Shown: positions 14,007 through 25,423 of the stretch, in pieces | Numbering within the stretch: the first letter of the stretch is position 1 | Layout: every line of letters begins with the position of its first letter | Assembly (NCBI GenBank): GCA_963930645.1 | Contig: OZ005649.1 | Location: 38,859,664-38,923,663, forward strand | Reading direction: 5' to 3' | Length of the DNA: 64,000 nt | DNA from: Salticus scenicus | Lineage: Eukaryota > Arthropoda > Arachnida > Araneae > Salticidae | Notes under the pieces: model-generated | What the model was told of the DNA's origin: nothing | The model's input: only the letters and a program-made list of their open reading frames with translations | The model's database searches: none | Made by a program: the position numbers and the translations under genes

Positions 14007-14719
14007 CAGGGTGATCAGTTAAAAAGAGTTCCCGTGGGTTTTTTTAATAACGGTTAAATTTGACGGATGTGGCAACTATTCTAACATTGAAGTATGATTT
14101 TTTTTAACCTTGTTTAAGTGTATGAAACAATTTCTAACACTGTTGGACTGTTACAACTTTATTTGTGAGGTAAAACAGAAATGGAGACGCACAGTGTTAC
14201 TTAATCCTGTGATAATTTTATTTTTGAAAAACATAATTTAATTCATTTTTTTTACATAATCATTCCTCACAGAAAATGTTGGAAATGTTCGCCACCATTC
14301 TGAATGGAAACATGAATACGTCGAAACAGGTTTTTGACTCACTTCGCAGCATTGTTGGTGTTATTGAAGAGATTTCTTCAGTTACGATCTGTTTTAAATT
14401 CATCGATTTTTCCAGGACTTCTCCGGAAAAGCCTATGAAATGGTAATGTAAAAATGATAATGATAATTTAAATGTAATGTAGGAATGACAACGTAAAAAT
14501 TTTTCATTAAATTTTGTTTTTCATAAATAAAATAATTACAGGATTAAAAAAAAAAAAAAAAAAAAAAAACATTGTGAGTCTCCATTTCTGTTTTACCTCA
14601 CAAATAAAGTTGTAACAGTCCAACAGTGTTGTAAATTATAATAACAGGAGACTTGGCGTTGGAATATTAAAACCCGAATAAATTACTACGTCAGAAACGC
14701 CAAAGAAAAATATTGGAAA

Positions 14720-14765
14720 TGCATACAGCTATTTCGGCAGCCTTAAGCGTGCCGTCTTCAGTGCA
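14720..14765 (-). ncRNA. Hammerhead ribozyme-like motif
   Basis: The minus strand reads TGCA-CTGAAGA-stem-GAAA-TAGC-TGTA-TGCA. Hammerhead ribozymes are known in Penelope-like elements. Stem II is CGGCA/TGCCG, which overlaps the first G of the GAAA core box by one base. The A after GAAA replaces the C seen in sister copies, so activity is doubtful. Confidence 0.5.
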
Positions 14766-15054
14766 AAAAGGATTCTGAATCTGCGAAAGTGCTCGTATTT
14801 ATACGAGAGGGGCCGAATTTAGTTCAACCAATAGGATTGCGGGAAAGGTGGGGAGAGTGGCCAATAGGAATTTATTAAAGTTAGCTTGTTGGTGTTATTT
14901 AGTCCACTTTTTCTTAATTTTTTCTACTGTTTACACAGCTAACTTTAATAAATTCCTAGCCACTCTCCCCACCTTTCCCACAATCCTATTGGTTGAACTA
15001 AATTCGGCCCCTCTAGTATAAATACGAGCACTTTCGCAGATTCAGAATCCTTTT

Positions 15055-15100
15055 TGCACTGAAGACGGCACGCTTAAGGCTGCCGAAACAGCTGTATGCA
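15055..15100 (+). ncRNA. Hammerhead ribozyme-like motif
   Basis: Core boxes CTGAAGA (15059-15065) and GAAAC surround stem II (15066-15070 with 15081-15085, CGGCA/TGCCG); GTA at 15094-15096 would be the cleavage triplet and TGCA/TGCA stem I. Sister copies have CGGTA/TACCG, a paired change that supports the stem. Catalysis is not demonstrated. Confidence 0.55.
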
Positions 15101-15281
15101 TTTCCAAAATTTTTCTTTGGCGTTTCTGACGTAGTAATTTATTCGGGTTTTAGTGTTGTAAATTGTCTCTCACACTTAAACAGGGTTCAAACAATTGCAG
15201 TTCAGTGTTAGAATAGTTGCCACATCCGTCATATTTAAGGGTAATAAGAAAAACCAACGGGTATTCTTTTAAATTGATCAC

Positions 15282-15285
<4 letters not shown>

Positions 15286-15321
<36 letters not shown>

Positions 15322-16474
15322 CAGAGGAAGATTACATATTTCAAAAAGTATAATATAACAAATAAATGGTAGAAACATATAAGAATGCACCTATACTGTT
15401 CAATTTAATATAGTTGAAAACACAAAATCATATAAATCCGGAGCAAGAAATTTCTAAGCCATACAAAAAATTTTAAACAGAAATCTCACTTCTTTTTGTG
15501 TATACCAGCCTACTAATGAAAATTTTAAAACTTAAGTTTAACAAAAAGATACATTAACCGTTATATATGAGCTCGTATTCAAATCATCTAAAGAAATCTT
15601 AAAACAAAATCCAAATTTTAAATTTGAGTACCGAAAAAAAATAATAATAAATAACAATAATAATCCGGTACTTACATGTTATTCGTTCGAAACATCTTTA
15701 TTTAAAGAACGTTTTTAAATTTATTGTACGTTACATGAACTCTAAATTAATTTTAAGCACTTTTATATTGATCGTGTATCGAAGTTTTTTCACAAAATTG
15801 TAATTTAATACATGTTGTCAAAAAGCAAAACTAAACTATTTCAAGACAAATCGCCGACTTAAATACGTAAACTTTTATCACCAGTCTCTCACTAAAATTT
15901 TTGAAATGGTATAATCAGCTTTCTTTATAAACATATTTTCTTTTTCCTTGGGAGCAGAGTTTTTTCGATATTGTTTTCATTTTTCGCATACTCTACATAC
16001 AGATTCCTCAGCAGTCTTGGTTATCAAAACAGATAAAATAGAATACAAAACCAGTATGCTGTTGCCATCAGAAGACTTTCTTTTATAATTTGCTGAACAA
16101 TTTCATGCAGTGCGAATTATTCATTAAAATTATTAATAATCGAAATTGTTTTCCATAGTGATTTCAGAATTTTCATCTAAGAAATGTACAATCCCAAATG
16201 TCGAATGAAAATTAATTTTGACTTTCGAATTAAAGACAGTTCAAGTATATAACAATAAATTATATTACACAATGTTTTATTTACTTATTATTTTTTCAAA
16301 ATTAAAAAACTGATAACATTGTTTTAAATTGTCGCAGATGTATATTTCAACCAATTGTATTCAAGGTGTTAACCAGTCCTCTTTAAAAATGCTCATATTA
16401 AAAATTTTGCATTCTGCGAAGGCGATTTCTCCCCTCCCCAAGAGGGGAAGCTATGTTCTTACAAGTACAAAAAT
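15286..16474. other. End of duplicated block, copy A
   Basis: AT microsatellite at about 15286-15319, then AT-rich non-coding sequence matching copy B 61863-63385. No gene seen. The copy stops where a Penelope-like element begins. Confidence 0.65.
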
Positions 16475-16554
16475 GTTAACAGGAGACTTTGCGTTGGGAT
16501 ATTAAAACCCGAATAAACTACTACGTCAGAAACGCCAAAGAAAAATATTGGAAA

Positions 16555-16600
16555 TGCATACAGCTGTTTCGGTTGCCTAAAGAGTACCGTCTTCAGTGCA
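16555..16600 (-). ncRNA. Hammerhead-like motif in Penelope terminal repeat
   Basis: Minus strand, same 46-nt layout as at 15055-15100, with CTGAAGA and CCGAAAC boxes and TGCA ends. Stem II is CGGT/ACCG with an altered loop. Confidence 0.45.
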
Positions 16601-17032
16601 AAAAGGATTCTGAATCAGGAGAAGTGCTCGTATATATAGGAGAGGGGCCCGATTTTGTTCAACCAATAGGATTACGGGAAAGGTGGGGAGAGTGGCCAAT
16701 AGGAATTTAGGAAAGTTAGCTGTGTAAACAGTAAAAAAATTAAGAAAATGTGGACTGAATATAAAATTTCCAACAGTCAGATGACAAATAGTGAATAGCG
16801 AAATCACAATTTACAAGGTTTTTAAAAATTTTATAAATATGAAAAGCTTCAAAGAAATCGAGTTCATGAATTTATTTAGGTCTGCAAATTATTTTAGCTG
16901 AATTAAATTTAAAATTATGGTTTTCCTCCCAGCAATGTTTAGAAATAGCCGATTTATTGGTTTCTTGTTTGCGGGCGTAATTCATATGTTCTTCTAGACG
17001 AAATTTAAGACTGCGCTTAGTTTGGCCAATAT

Positions 17033-17328
17033 ATGATAAACCACACTGACAGGAAATACTATAAATACCCTTCCATTATAGACAAAGCTATCCAAAAATT
17101 ACAACTCCCTCGTATTTCGTCTACTAAATCAGTCTCTTCTAATATCAGTATTGTCTTACCCTATTTTCCTAAATCCAGTCAAACCATAGCAAAAATTCTC
17201 AAACAATATGATTTTAAAATAATATTTTCGCCTTCCATTAAACTCATTTTTTCTCAATTAAATGATCCCATTGATATGCATAATTCTTGGGGTATTTATA
17301 GTATTTCCTGCCAGTGTGGTTTATCATA
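17033..17328 (+). pseudogene. Penelope RT-to-endonuclease linker and start of GIY-YIG domain
   Basis: An open plus-strand frame of 98 codons. The first ten or so codons cross the inversion joint. The rest resembles Penelope sequence between reverse transcriptase and endonuclease, ending in GIYSISCQCGLS, the start of the GIY-YIG nuclease. The frame breaks at the gypsy LTR (17330). The remainder, beginning YIGQT, resumes at 20112. Confidence 0.75.
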
Positions 17329-17889
17329 GTGTTACAAAATTGTAAATAATTGTGTTTATTTCTGTATAAATTCTTTCAAAGAGGCTTAGTAATTTGATAA
17401 AGTGCTAATTTTGTGCATTTCTAGTCGTTTTAGCGTTGAAATAGCCTTATTTTCCCTTAAAAACGCATTAAAAAGCCCCAATAAGGAAGGTAATGGATTT
17501 GGCGCCAAATTTGGCGACTTTCTCCCAGCTTGGCGATTTTTTGGTGACCTTGACGAGAAAATCCTTATATGGGATATACCAAATATGGAAGCTGTACGTT
17601 GATTGGTTGACCACTTTCTAGAGTTCTCTCGAAAAATCTGGGTTCCATGGAACAGTATATAAGGAGCGCTTCCTCGCCAAGGCAGTCAGTTCAGTTTAGT
17701 CTGTGATCAGAGTCGGTCAGCTTGCATTGAGCCTCTTCGAAAGAGACTTGCTTTAAGTGTTATTGCTATACAGTTTGTACTGTGGATTTGCTATTGACAG
17801 CTGTTGTTTAAGCTGTGTTTACTGGTCGAATTGAAGCTGATACTTGGTTTATAGACCCGTATTTTTCTGGAACTTCCTGTGAATAAACA

Positions 17890-18430
17890 GCTGGAATTTT
17901 TGATCTTGGTAATAAAATCTGCCATCTGAAGCTTTTCCCATCATTAGATTCCCAATTTCTGTATAATACGCCGTTTCTGAGATGAAGAGAGTCCCAAAGT
18001 GCCCAATAACTTTTCGTAATGGGACTAAATCTGGAAATGTCCTCCCAGGTAGGTCTGTTGCTGGTCGTCTCCTTCAGTTGTAATATTGGATTTATGTCAG
18101 GATCTTCCAACTGGGCTTGTCTAAGTTCTTCGTCACTCCATGGATCGAGATCTTGTTCTGATGGTGTTGCGACAGTAACTTGGCGAGCAACTGGCTGTAT
18201 TCTTTGGGGTCTATCATCGGCTTTACAGCTGTATTTATGATCTTCAGATGGACGCTTCCGCAAGAAGGCATCTGGATTTTCCCGAAGAGCTCCTTCTGGG
18301 TGGCATACTTCAGAGACATTCTTGGTTGCGTCTCTAGGTGTTCTTACTGGGCAGCTTCGTTTGATATGCCCGTCTTTTCCACAGCCCCAGCATTTAGTTG
18401 TTGGAGTCTTCCCTCCTTTCCTACTCTCAA
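17890..18430 (-). pseudogene. Inverted gypsy gag zinc-knuckle fused to pol fragment
   Basis: The minus strand encodes a CCHC zinc knuckle (CWGCGKDGHIKRSC, about 18375-18415), typical of retroviral-type Gag nucleocapsid. Soon after comes a stretch resembling the region before the gypsy integrase (DPDINPILQLKE, then LRNGVLYRNWE). Protease, reverse transcriptase and RNase H, which normally lie between, are missing, so this is a large internal deletion. It opposes the surrounding LTRs. Confidence 0.7.
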
Positions 18431-18589
18431 GAATGCGTAATGTAAATATTTGTATATAGATACTGGTACATATTTGTGAATTTTGTAAATATTTCTCACG
18501 TGATTTTTGTTTCTACTTTGTCGTTATATGCAACTTAGTTTTGTACTTGAGATAGTGCAACCCTTGGTTAAGAGGCGAAACTAACCAAA

Positions 18590-19150
18590 TTTACACAATT
18601 ACAACTTCATACCGACCAAGGTAGGAACTTTACCTCTGATGTTTTCAAAGGACTGTGTCAACTACTCGGCATAGACAAAACCTGGACTACACCCTTACAT
18701 CCCCAGTCGGACGGCATGGTCGAGAGGTTCAATCGTACCATCCTGAATAACCTCTCTCTTCTAGTATCAAGGAACCAGCAAGATTGGGACTTGAAGTTGC
18801 CATTGTTCCTGCTGGCTTATCGAAGTGCTGTCCATGAAACCACCGGCTATACTCCAACCCAGATGCTGTTTGGACGTGAACTTCGTCTCCCTTGTGATCT
18901 CCTGTTTGGTTGTCCACCTTTATCGCCCGAGAAGTACATCCAAGATATCCAGGCACGATTTGAGGACGTACACAACTTTGCTCGGGAGCGGATTAACATG
19001 GCAACGGAGAAAATGAAGACAAGGTACGATCTAAAGGCTACACAACATGAGTTCCAGGAAGGAGAGAGGGTCTGGTTGTTGAATCCTATTCGACGCAAAG
19101 GACTCTCTCCTAAGTTACAGTGCAATGGGATGGACCATACACAGTCTTAA
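18590..19150 (+). pseudogene. Gypsy integrase core fragment
   Basis: Plus-strand frame with the second half of a gypsy integrase: TDQGRNFTS (second catalytic Asp), HPQSDGMVERFNRT (catalytic Glu), WDLKLPLFLLAYRS and TPTQMLFGRELRLP. These are standard landmarks of Ty3/gypsy integrase. The N-terminal zinc-binding part and first catalytic Asp are absent, and a frameshift near 19128 truncates the C-terminus. It shares orientation with both LTRs. Confidence 0.8.
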
Positions 19151-19487
19151 AAAGGAAAATGATGTAGTGGTGCGGATCACTAAAACACCTTCTTCAAAAC
19201 CGAAGGTGGTGCACTATAATAGGCTAGCCAAGTACCACAAGTAAAGGTAATATTAAAATCAAAAATGTAAATACTTGTAAAATTTGCGCATGCGTAATGT
19301 AAATATTTGTATATAGATACTTGTACATATTTGTGAATTTTGCAAATATTTCTCACATGATTTTTGTTTCTATTTTGTCGTTATATGCAACTTAGTTTTG
19401 TACTTGAGATTGTGTAAATTTGGTTAGTTTCGCATCTTAACCAAGGGTTGCACTGCCCGGGACGTGCAGTCCTCGGGAGGGGGGCAG

Positions 19488-20111
19488 TGTTACAAAATTA
19501 TAAATAATTGTGTTTATTTCTGTATAAATTCTTTCAAAGAGGCTTAGTAAGTTGATAAAGTGCTAATTTTGTGCATTTCTAGTCGTTTTACGTTGAAATA
19601 GCCTTATTTTCCCTTAAAAACGCATTAAAAAGCCCCAATAAGGCAGGTAATGGATTTGGCGCCAAATTTGGCGACTTTCTCCCACCTTGGCAATTTTTTT
19701 GGCGACCTTGGCGAGAAAATCCTTATATGGGATATACCAAATATGGAAGCTGTAAGTTGATTGGTTGACCACTTTCTAGAGTTTTCTTGAAAAATCTGGG
19801 TTCCATGGAACAGTATATAAGGAGCGCTTCCTCGCCAAGGCAGTCAGTTCAGTTTAGTCTGTGATCAGAGTCGGTCAGCTTGCATTGAGCCTCTTCGAAA
19901 GAGACTTGCTTTAAGTGTTATTGCTATACAGTTTGTACTGTGGATTTGCTATTGACAGCTGTTGTTTAAGCTGTGTTTACTGGTCGAATTGAAGCTGATA
20001 CTTGGTTTATAGACCTGTATTTTTCTGGAACTTCCTGTGAATAAATTACTGAATTTTTGTACGTTTGGCCTTTCATTCCCGGACAACTCACGAACCCCCA
20101 AGTACGCAACA
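19488..20111 (+). repeat. 3' LTR of gypsy element
   Basis: Direct repeat of 17330-17890 plus about 65 further bases. It starts TGTTACAAAA and ends GCAACA. Inside, a TATATAAGGAG box (near 19814) followed by CAGTCAGTTCAG suggests the transcription start of the element. An AATAAA lies near 20040. Confidence 0.75.
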
Positions 20112-20380
20112 ATATATTGGCCAAACTATTCGCAGTCTTAAATTTCGTCTAAAAGAACATACGAATTACGTCTGCAAACAAGAAACCAATAAATTGGCTA
20201 TTTCTAAACATTGCTGGGAGGAAAATCATAATTTTAAATTTAATTCAGCTAAAATAATTTGCAGACCTAAATAAATTCATGAACTCGATATCTTTGAAGC
20301 TTTTCATAATTATAAAAATTTTAAAAACCTTGTAAATTGTGATTTCGCTATTCCCTATTTGTCTGACTGTTGGAAATTTT
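20112..20380 (+). pseudogene. Penelope GIY-YIG endonuclease, C-terminal part
   Basis: Continues the frame cut at 17329: YIGQTIRSLKFRLKEH, then KQETNKLAISKHCWEENHNF, then the IHELD...EAF region and a stop after ICRPK. The YIG, Arg/Lys and HCWE blocks are those of Penelope GIY-YIG nucleases. Joined in thought across the gypsy insert the domain would be nearly complete, but it carries a stop. Confidence 0.75.
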
Positions 20381-20542
20381 ATATTCAGTCCACATTTTCT
20401 TAATTTTTCTACTGTTTACACAGCTAACTTTCCTAAATTCCTATTGGCCACTCTCCTCACCTTTCCCGTAATCCTATTGGTTGAACAAAATCGGGCCCCT
20501 CTCCGATATATATGAGCATTTCTCCTGATTCAGAATCCTTTT

Positions 20543-20588
20543 TGCACTGAAGGCGGTACGCTTTAGGCTACCGAAACAGCTGTATGCA
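20543..20588 (+). ncRNA. Decayed hammerhead-like motif
   Basis: Same layout as 15055-15100 with stem II CGGTA/TACCG, but the first box reads CTGAAGG instead of CTGAAGA, altering an invariant A. Confidence 0.4.
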
Positions 20589-20626
20589 TTTCCAATATTT
20601 TTCTTTGGCGTTTCTGAAGTAGTAGT

Positions 20627-20635
<9 letters not shown>

Positions 20636-20667
<32 letters not shown>

Positions 20668-21284
20668 AAGGAAATAATCCTCATTTTGTACCTTTATACG
20701 TAAATTTTACGTATGCTGTCATATTAAAAATTATGATAAAACGGAACGACAGCCTTATCTGTTTATTGACATGACCCAAAAGTTAATAGGCACTAATTTA
20801 TGTTTAGATGCAACTGCATATAACGTTTTTACGAAAGTTGTGCATGAGTTTTAGAAACAAATTTGGCAGAAAATTTGTGTCTCTTTCTTGCACACGCAGG
20901 CATAAATTTTCTAAAAATATTCAAATCGTGTACTAAAACTCTCCAAACGTGGAAATCCATCAAAAATCAGACATCCAATTTTTTTCCTAATCCAAAGTCT
21001 TTTCCAAATGAATATAGAAGACAGTAAAACAGGAAAAAAATTATGTGTTGTGCGAAGCAATATCTGATATTTTAGAACGAAATTGTGAGTTGTATATGTA
21101 TAAATAAAAATATGTATGCATAAAAGCATGTAAATGTTTATATTTTGTTTTATATGTATATTAAAATTTTGTATGTGTAATATGAATGCATAATTTGTGT
21201 ACGTATATATTTACATGTTTGTATATTATGTATTGTTATTTATATGTATGTGTGTACTAATTAATATATTTTTAATGTCTATTA
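20636..21284. other. AT-rich sequence without recognisable features
   Basis: Starts with an AT microsatellite (about 20630-20663). No gene or repeat relationship seen. Confidence 0.5.
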
Positions 21285-21720
21285 CTGAAAAAAAATTCTG
21301 TAACTGACATCTAGAATCTAAAATGTGGCTCTAGAAAAAAAATAGTTTCATATCATCCTTATAAAGTCTAGTCCCCTTTGAAAGCGAGTTCCAGAAACAC
21401 CAATTAAAATTCATGAGCGTTTGTATTTATTTACGAGGTCAAACGTATTTAAAAAGCCCTGCAAATATATTCGAAGACAAGACGCGGGTTTCAGCAACTA
21501 TTATTTTAGTTTATTACCCAATTCTAGAAAATCAAGCGAGAATTTCTAGCCATACAAAAGATTCAAAATATTGTTTCACCATCTAGAAATGTGTGCACTA
21601 GAAATTCTCGATCATTTCGTCTATTCAGTTTATTGGCGTACCCTATGCGCATAGCTTGGAAATCTATACTTCTAGTTCAGAGATTTAGAAAATGACCACT
21701 TATTCATTGTAGAAGAAGGT
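21285..21720 (+). mobile_element. Dispersed repeat, partner of 63470-63885
   Basis: About 430 bp matching the reverse complement of 63470-63885. Shared landmarks are TAGTTTCATATCAT, TCTAGTCCCC, CGGGTTTCAGCA and CCCAATTCTAGAAAATCAAG. The right end corresponds to the terminal inverted repeat of the other copy; the left inverted repeat is missing here. Confidence 0.65.
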
Positions 21721-22534
21721 TGTATAGTTTTTTTTTTTTTTTTTTTTTTTTTTGTCGATGTATTTAAATCAAAATATGTGTGCCAATAAAGATATTAAAA
21801 TATATGTGTAGTGTACGTGTATAATGTGTGTGTGTAATAATATTAAGATATGCACTGACGATAAACATTTTTTTTTTTTTAATTTATAGAAAAATACTTA
21901 TCCGAATATTATCTTAAAACTTTAGAGGTATAACGAATATGTTATATTTCACGTTTAGCGTAGGATATATTTTTAGAACAAAGAAAATAAATAAAGGATA
22001 TTATCCAATACTTATTTTAATTTCAATGCCTTAATAATGATGCTATAGAATTCTTTGTTAAAGCTAATGGTGACATACACTATATTGCCATTAATTGAAA
22101 ATCTTCTTACTTCGTTTAAAAAGCAACTGAAATTCTCATTCTATCGATGATACTATTCTTTTAAATTTCCATACACTTTCTTTGGCTTTTTAATAAAAGT
22201 AACACTGTGCATTTGGTCAATAAAATACTCAAATTCACGTTGTAAACACTTGCACTTGCGCAGTTAAACATTATCCAGTAAACAAAAAAGATCTTATTTA
22301 ATCATGTGTTTAATACTGTCAGAGAGCTCATGAGGAATTTTGGAAACCTACATTAGTCAGTAAGAAATAGTAAAAAATGATAAATTCAATGTTAGCGGAA
22401 TGGGGAATAAGGTTTGTGATTGGGAAATGGGGTTTGTGATTCGGAAATGGGGTTTGTGATTATATAAATAATACGCATGTCATGATTTTTGAAAAAAAAA
22501 AAAAAAAAAAAAAAAAAAACTAAGAGTATGTATT
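21721..22534. other. Non-coding AT-rich stretch with simple repeats
   Basis: Contains a T run at about 21728-21753, three tandem copies of a 20-bp GGGGTTTGTGATT unit at about 22395-22460, and an A run at about 22492-22518. No gene seen. Confidence 0.55.
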
Positions 22535-23400
22535 TTATACGCTTTGGAACATGTTTCATTTCTTAATTTAGCTCTCATAGAATACAAAAATTATAACCCT
22601 CTGATCATTTTCAAGACAGTAATGCATAACCCAAAAGTGTAATTTTTAGGTACGCAAAACACGTATTTTGGGCATTTTAAAGGTTGTTTCGTCTTTTAAT
22701 TTAACACTCGTAGAATACAAAAACCATATTCGCAGACCGTTTTCGCAGTTTTAAAGCATAACCAGATTAACCCAAAAGTGTAATTTTTAGTTACGCAAAA
22801 TACATATTTTGGGCGCTTTCAAACTTCTTTCATCGCTTAATTTAACACTCGTAGAATACAGAAATCCTACCCACAGAACGTTTTCGCGGTTATAAAACGT
22901 AACCAGATTGCACCAGATGTGTAAATTTTAGGTACGTAAAGTGCATATTTTAGACACTTTGGAATTTGTTTCATCTTTTAAATTACCACTCATTGATGAA
23001 TACAGAAATCATAACTGCAGACCATTTCTGCGATTATAAAGCATAACCTGATCGACCCACCAGACGTGTAATACTTAAATACGAAAAAAAAAAAAAAAAA
23101 AATTCTTGGCACTATCGCACTTATTTCATCTATTAATTTTGCACTCATAAAATACAGAAAATATAACTGAAGGCCATTTTTGTGGTGATAAAGCGTAACC
23201 CGATTGACTCAAAAAAAAAAAAAATAAATAAATAAATAAAAATAGGTACGCAAAATACACTTTTTAGGCACTTTAGAACTTGTTGGTCATAAAACATAAC
23301 CAGATATCGACCGAAATGTGACATTTCCATGCACGCAAAAAATATATATTAAGCAGTTTCGAACTTGTTTCATGTTCTGATTTAACACTCTTAGAATAAA
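22535..23400 (+). repeat. Diverged tandem array, unit about 140 bp
   Basis: About six units repeat the order TTTCAT..TTAATTTAACACTC.TAGAATAC, then a CATAACC..A.T segment, then GGTACGCAAAATACATATTTT. The recurring start occurs near 22555, 22687, 22828, 22969, 23124 and 23368, so spacing varies from 132 to 158 with one shortened unit. Units are well diverged and two carry A runs. It looks like an old minisatellite. Confidence 0.75.
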
Positions 23401-23787
23401 CAAATAATTCTCCCTGGCAGCTTAATAACAGATGTTATTTTTTGTTAAAGAATTGCTTCTGTATAGTTACATTTAGTTCATTTCACTTTTCTAAAAAGTA
23501 AAATATCTTGAAATCGAATTTTTTTAAAATATCGGATTGTGTAATCATGAAATTATAGTTAATTTTTATTATTATTTTTTTTTTTCAGTTTTATTTTAAC
23601 CCTTTGCCCGGAACATGTTTTCATCATGCTTACCGGGAACACCGGTCTCACAGACCGCTATTTTTAGAAAAAGGTACACTGAATGTATTTAGTGAAATTT
23701 CGTGGCGATAAATTATGAATTCTTGCAGCCATAACTTTACTTTCTCAATCATGACGTATTATAGGGACGATAGGATATCATATGGTT

Positions 23788-23920
23788 GATTGGATTTAAT
23801 GCCGCATTAGTACTGCGCAACGGGTAATTGGCGACGGTCTGGGACGCACCCCTAAGGATGGTCCGGAGACGTGCCATCATAATTTTGATCCTGCCCGATT
23901 AGGTGACCCCCAGAGCTATA
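23788..23920 (+). repeat. Dispersed repeat (GGCGACGGTCTGGGAC family)
   Basis: Shares TTGGCGACGGTCTGGGAC, GGTCCGGAGAC.TGCCATCA and GGTGACCCCCAGAG with 24484-24655. Related pieces lie at about 26160-26225 (inverted) and 26290-26440. It may be a SINE, but no tRNA-like promoter is clear. Confidence 0.6.
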
Positions 23921-24483
23921 ATTTGGTATATTATATGATTGAATCATCTGGTTTCGGAAATTATTCTTTTTTAATATGTTTATAGTGACCAGTTTAGAGT
24001 ACTTTTATAAATACGATATATTAAAATTATTAAAAGAATGTAATTACGGCGTTGATTTTTGAATTCTAAATAACAACACTAACAAAAAGTTATAAATAAA
24101 CAATTTCTTATTATTTTTCGAACTGCAGGAAATGAGTCTGCGCTCGGATTGGAAGAAATTTTTTCACCCTGTTTCGACTACTGAGTTACCGAATTTCGTG
24201 CACTTTGAGATGCATTCACAAGCGGTACCGTCGACAAGATATTAGAGTACACCACGGACTAGTAACCTTTTTGCTATCCAACATCAGATCTCCACCATTT
24301 AGTCAAATCATCCACCAAACCGACATGGAAATTCCACCAAGGCAAGTTTCCTCCACCTTTGTTATCGCTGTTTTATATTTCGATTGGGTGTAAATTAAAC
24401 ATATACCAAAACCTACACTAGCTGAAATGGAAAGCAAATAACCTAATCCTTGTTATTGTTTAAAAGCTGTTCGTTTGAATTTT

Positions 24484-24655
24484 GTTTGGATGGATGGATG
24501 GTTGGGTTTTACGTCGCACTAGTGCTGCTCAGATGGGCAATTGGCGACGGTCTGGGACACACCTCTAGAGGTGGTCCGGAGACATGCCATCACAATTTTG
24601 ATCCTCCACGGAAGGGATCCTCTCCCGCTTCGGTGACCCCCAGAGGGACTTTTGT
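24484..24655 (+). repeat. Dispersed repeat (GGCGACGGTCTGGGAC family), longest copy
   Basis: Begins with a TGGATGGATGG simple repeat and GGTTTTACGTCGCACTAG, followed by the family core. It ends near CCCCAGAGGGA. The open frames here are shadows of the repeat. Confidence 0.6.
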
Positions 24656-24921
24656 TTAGAGTTTTGGTGGTAAGAGGAACAAACCATTTAAAACATACAA
24701 AATCCCAAGAACCAGTTGCCAAGACAGCGATTATTACCAAAAGAAGGCGCAAAAACCGTAGTGATGTTACGGGAATTTTTCTCCATAGACAATATAGGGA
24801 ATCCGTACTCTACTAGTATATCTGCTCAATAAGTGTTACCCTGTCATTTTTGTTTTCTTTTTTTTTTCATGTGTGCAAAGAGTACATTCGTGTGTCTAAG
24901 TGATTGCTGAGCTTTCTTGTA

Positions 24922-25123
24922 CAGCCGGCAGCAAAAGTATCCGAGCACTAGAAAATAATTCTGATGCCAAACAATTACACTTAACACTGTTTTGTTAAAT
25001 AAATCCTTGCTGAATAATGTTGTTAGACTAATAACATGACTCGACAGTGTTTATTTAACAAAGCAGTATTAAGTGTACTTTTTTTGAGAGGGATTATTGC
25101 TAGTGCTCGGATACTTTTGCTGG
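24922..25123. mobile_element. Palindromic MITE, Tc1/mariner type
   Basis: Two arms of about 100 bp in inverted orientation, outer ends CAGCCGGCAGCAAAAGTATC and its partner near 25123, with TA outside. Same family as 25800-26002 and 47189-47400. No coding capacity. Confidence 0.75.
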
Positions 25124-25320
25124 TACACACAATGGTAATGACATGTCTCGTCCTGGACCACTTGTTGGGATGGACTCTAGACTTCCACAAATTGCTCATT
25201 ACGTAGCTATCATGTGATATTTAAACTAGGGTGAGCAAATGTCCTGAAATTACGGGGTTAACTAAAGTGACTGAATGTCTCAATTCATTGGGGATAGTCA
25301 CCACTTTTGGCAGTTTGTCA

Positions 25321-25423
25321 CTAAGAAAAGGATTCGACAAGGATTTATTTAGCAAAACAGTATTAAGTGTACTTTTTTATATAGGAATTTTTGCTAGTGT
25401 TCGGACACTTTTGTTACCGACTG
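25321..25423 (+). mobile_element. Half of a palindromic MITE
   Basis: Only the right arm of the family is present, from CTAAG through GGATTCGACAAGGATTTATT to ACCGACTG next to TA. Confidence 0.65.

Larger units (their letters stand above)
14640..15153. mobile_element. Fold-back of two Penelope-like terminal repeats
   Basis: A minus-oriented and a plus-oriented copy of the Penelope-like terminal repeat (about 14640-14890 and 14920-15153) face each other around a short spacer. No reverse transcriptase or endonuclease remains. A 12-base repeat, GTGTTGTAAATT, flanks it (about 14624 and 15154) and is probably the target duplication. Each arm carries the 46-nt hammerhead-like motif. Confidence 0.7.
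14007..15285. mobile_element. TA-flanked TIR transposon (copy A only) holding a Penelope insert
   Basis: Ends are CAGGGTGATCA and TGATCACTCTG, with TA outside both. The inverted repeats continue for about 200 bp in each arm, both including GACGGATGTGGCAACTATTC. Copy B has a different transposon at the same AT-rich spot (61115-61862). Part of the interior (14270-14450) may be a degraded transposase, but no motif is firm. A run of about 25 A lies at 14545-14569. A Penelope-derived fold-back is inserted at 14640-15153. Confidence 0.65.
17330..20111 (+). mobile_element. Rearranged gypsy-type LTR retrotransposon
   Basis: It begins TGTTAC and ends GCAACA, inserted in the Penelope endonuclease. The right LTR is 19488-20111 (624 bp), preceded by a G-rich polypurine tract. 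The left LTR matches for about 560 bp (17330-17890) and then breaks. The internal part is scrambled: 17890-18430 is inverted, and 18432-18590 partly repeats the 3' region at 19290-19455, with a short inverted end. The flanks look like a 4-bp target duplication with one mismatch (ATAG/ATAT). It is defective. Confidence 0.8.
16475..20635. mobile_element. Penelope-like element with inverted tail, split by gypsy
   Basis: The minus-strand part (16475-about 17068) runs from the terminal repeat into the GIY-YIG endonuclease. It then switches to plus-strand sequence (about 17060-17328) encoding the linker after the reverse transcriptase and the start of the GIY-YIG domain. The plus part resumes at 20112 after a gypsy insertion and ends in the terminal repeat near 20635. 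A partial inverted copy joined to a direct copy is a known arrangement of Penelope-like elements. It ends against an AT microsatellite; no target duplication is obvious. Confidence 0.8.

Noticed and set aside
22535..23400. CRISPR-like array
   Set aside because: Units are about 140 bp and diverged, with no short identical repeats or unique spacers, and the sequence is eukaryotic.
24205..24393. 62-codon open frame inside the TTAA element
   Set aside because: No piggyBac transposase motif could be seen in it.
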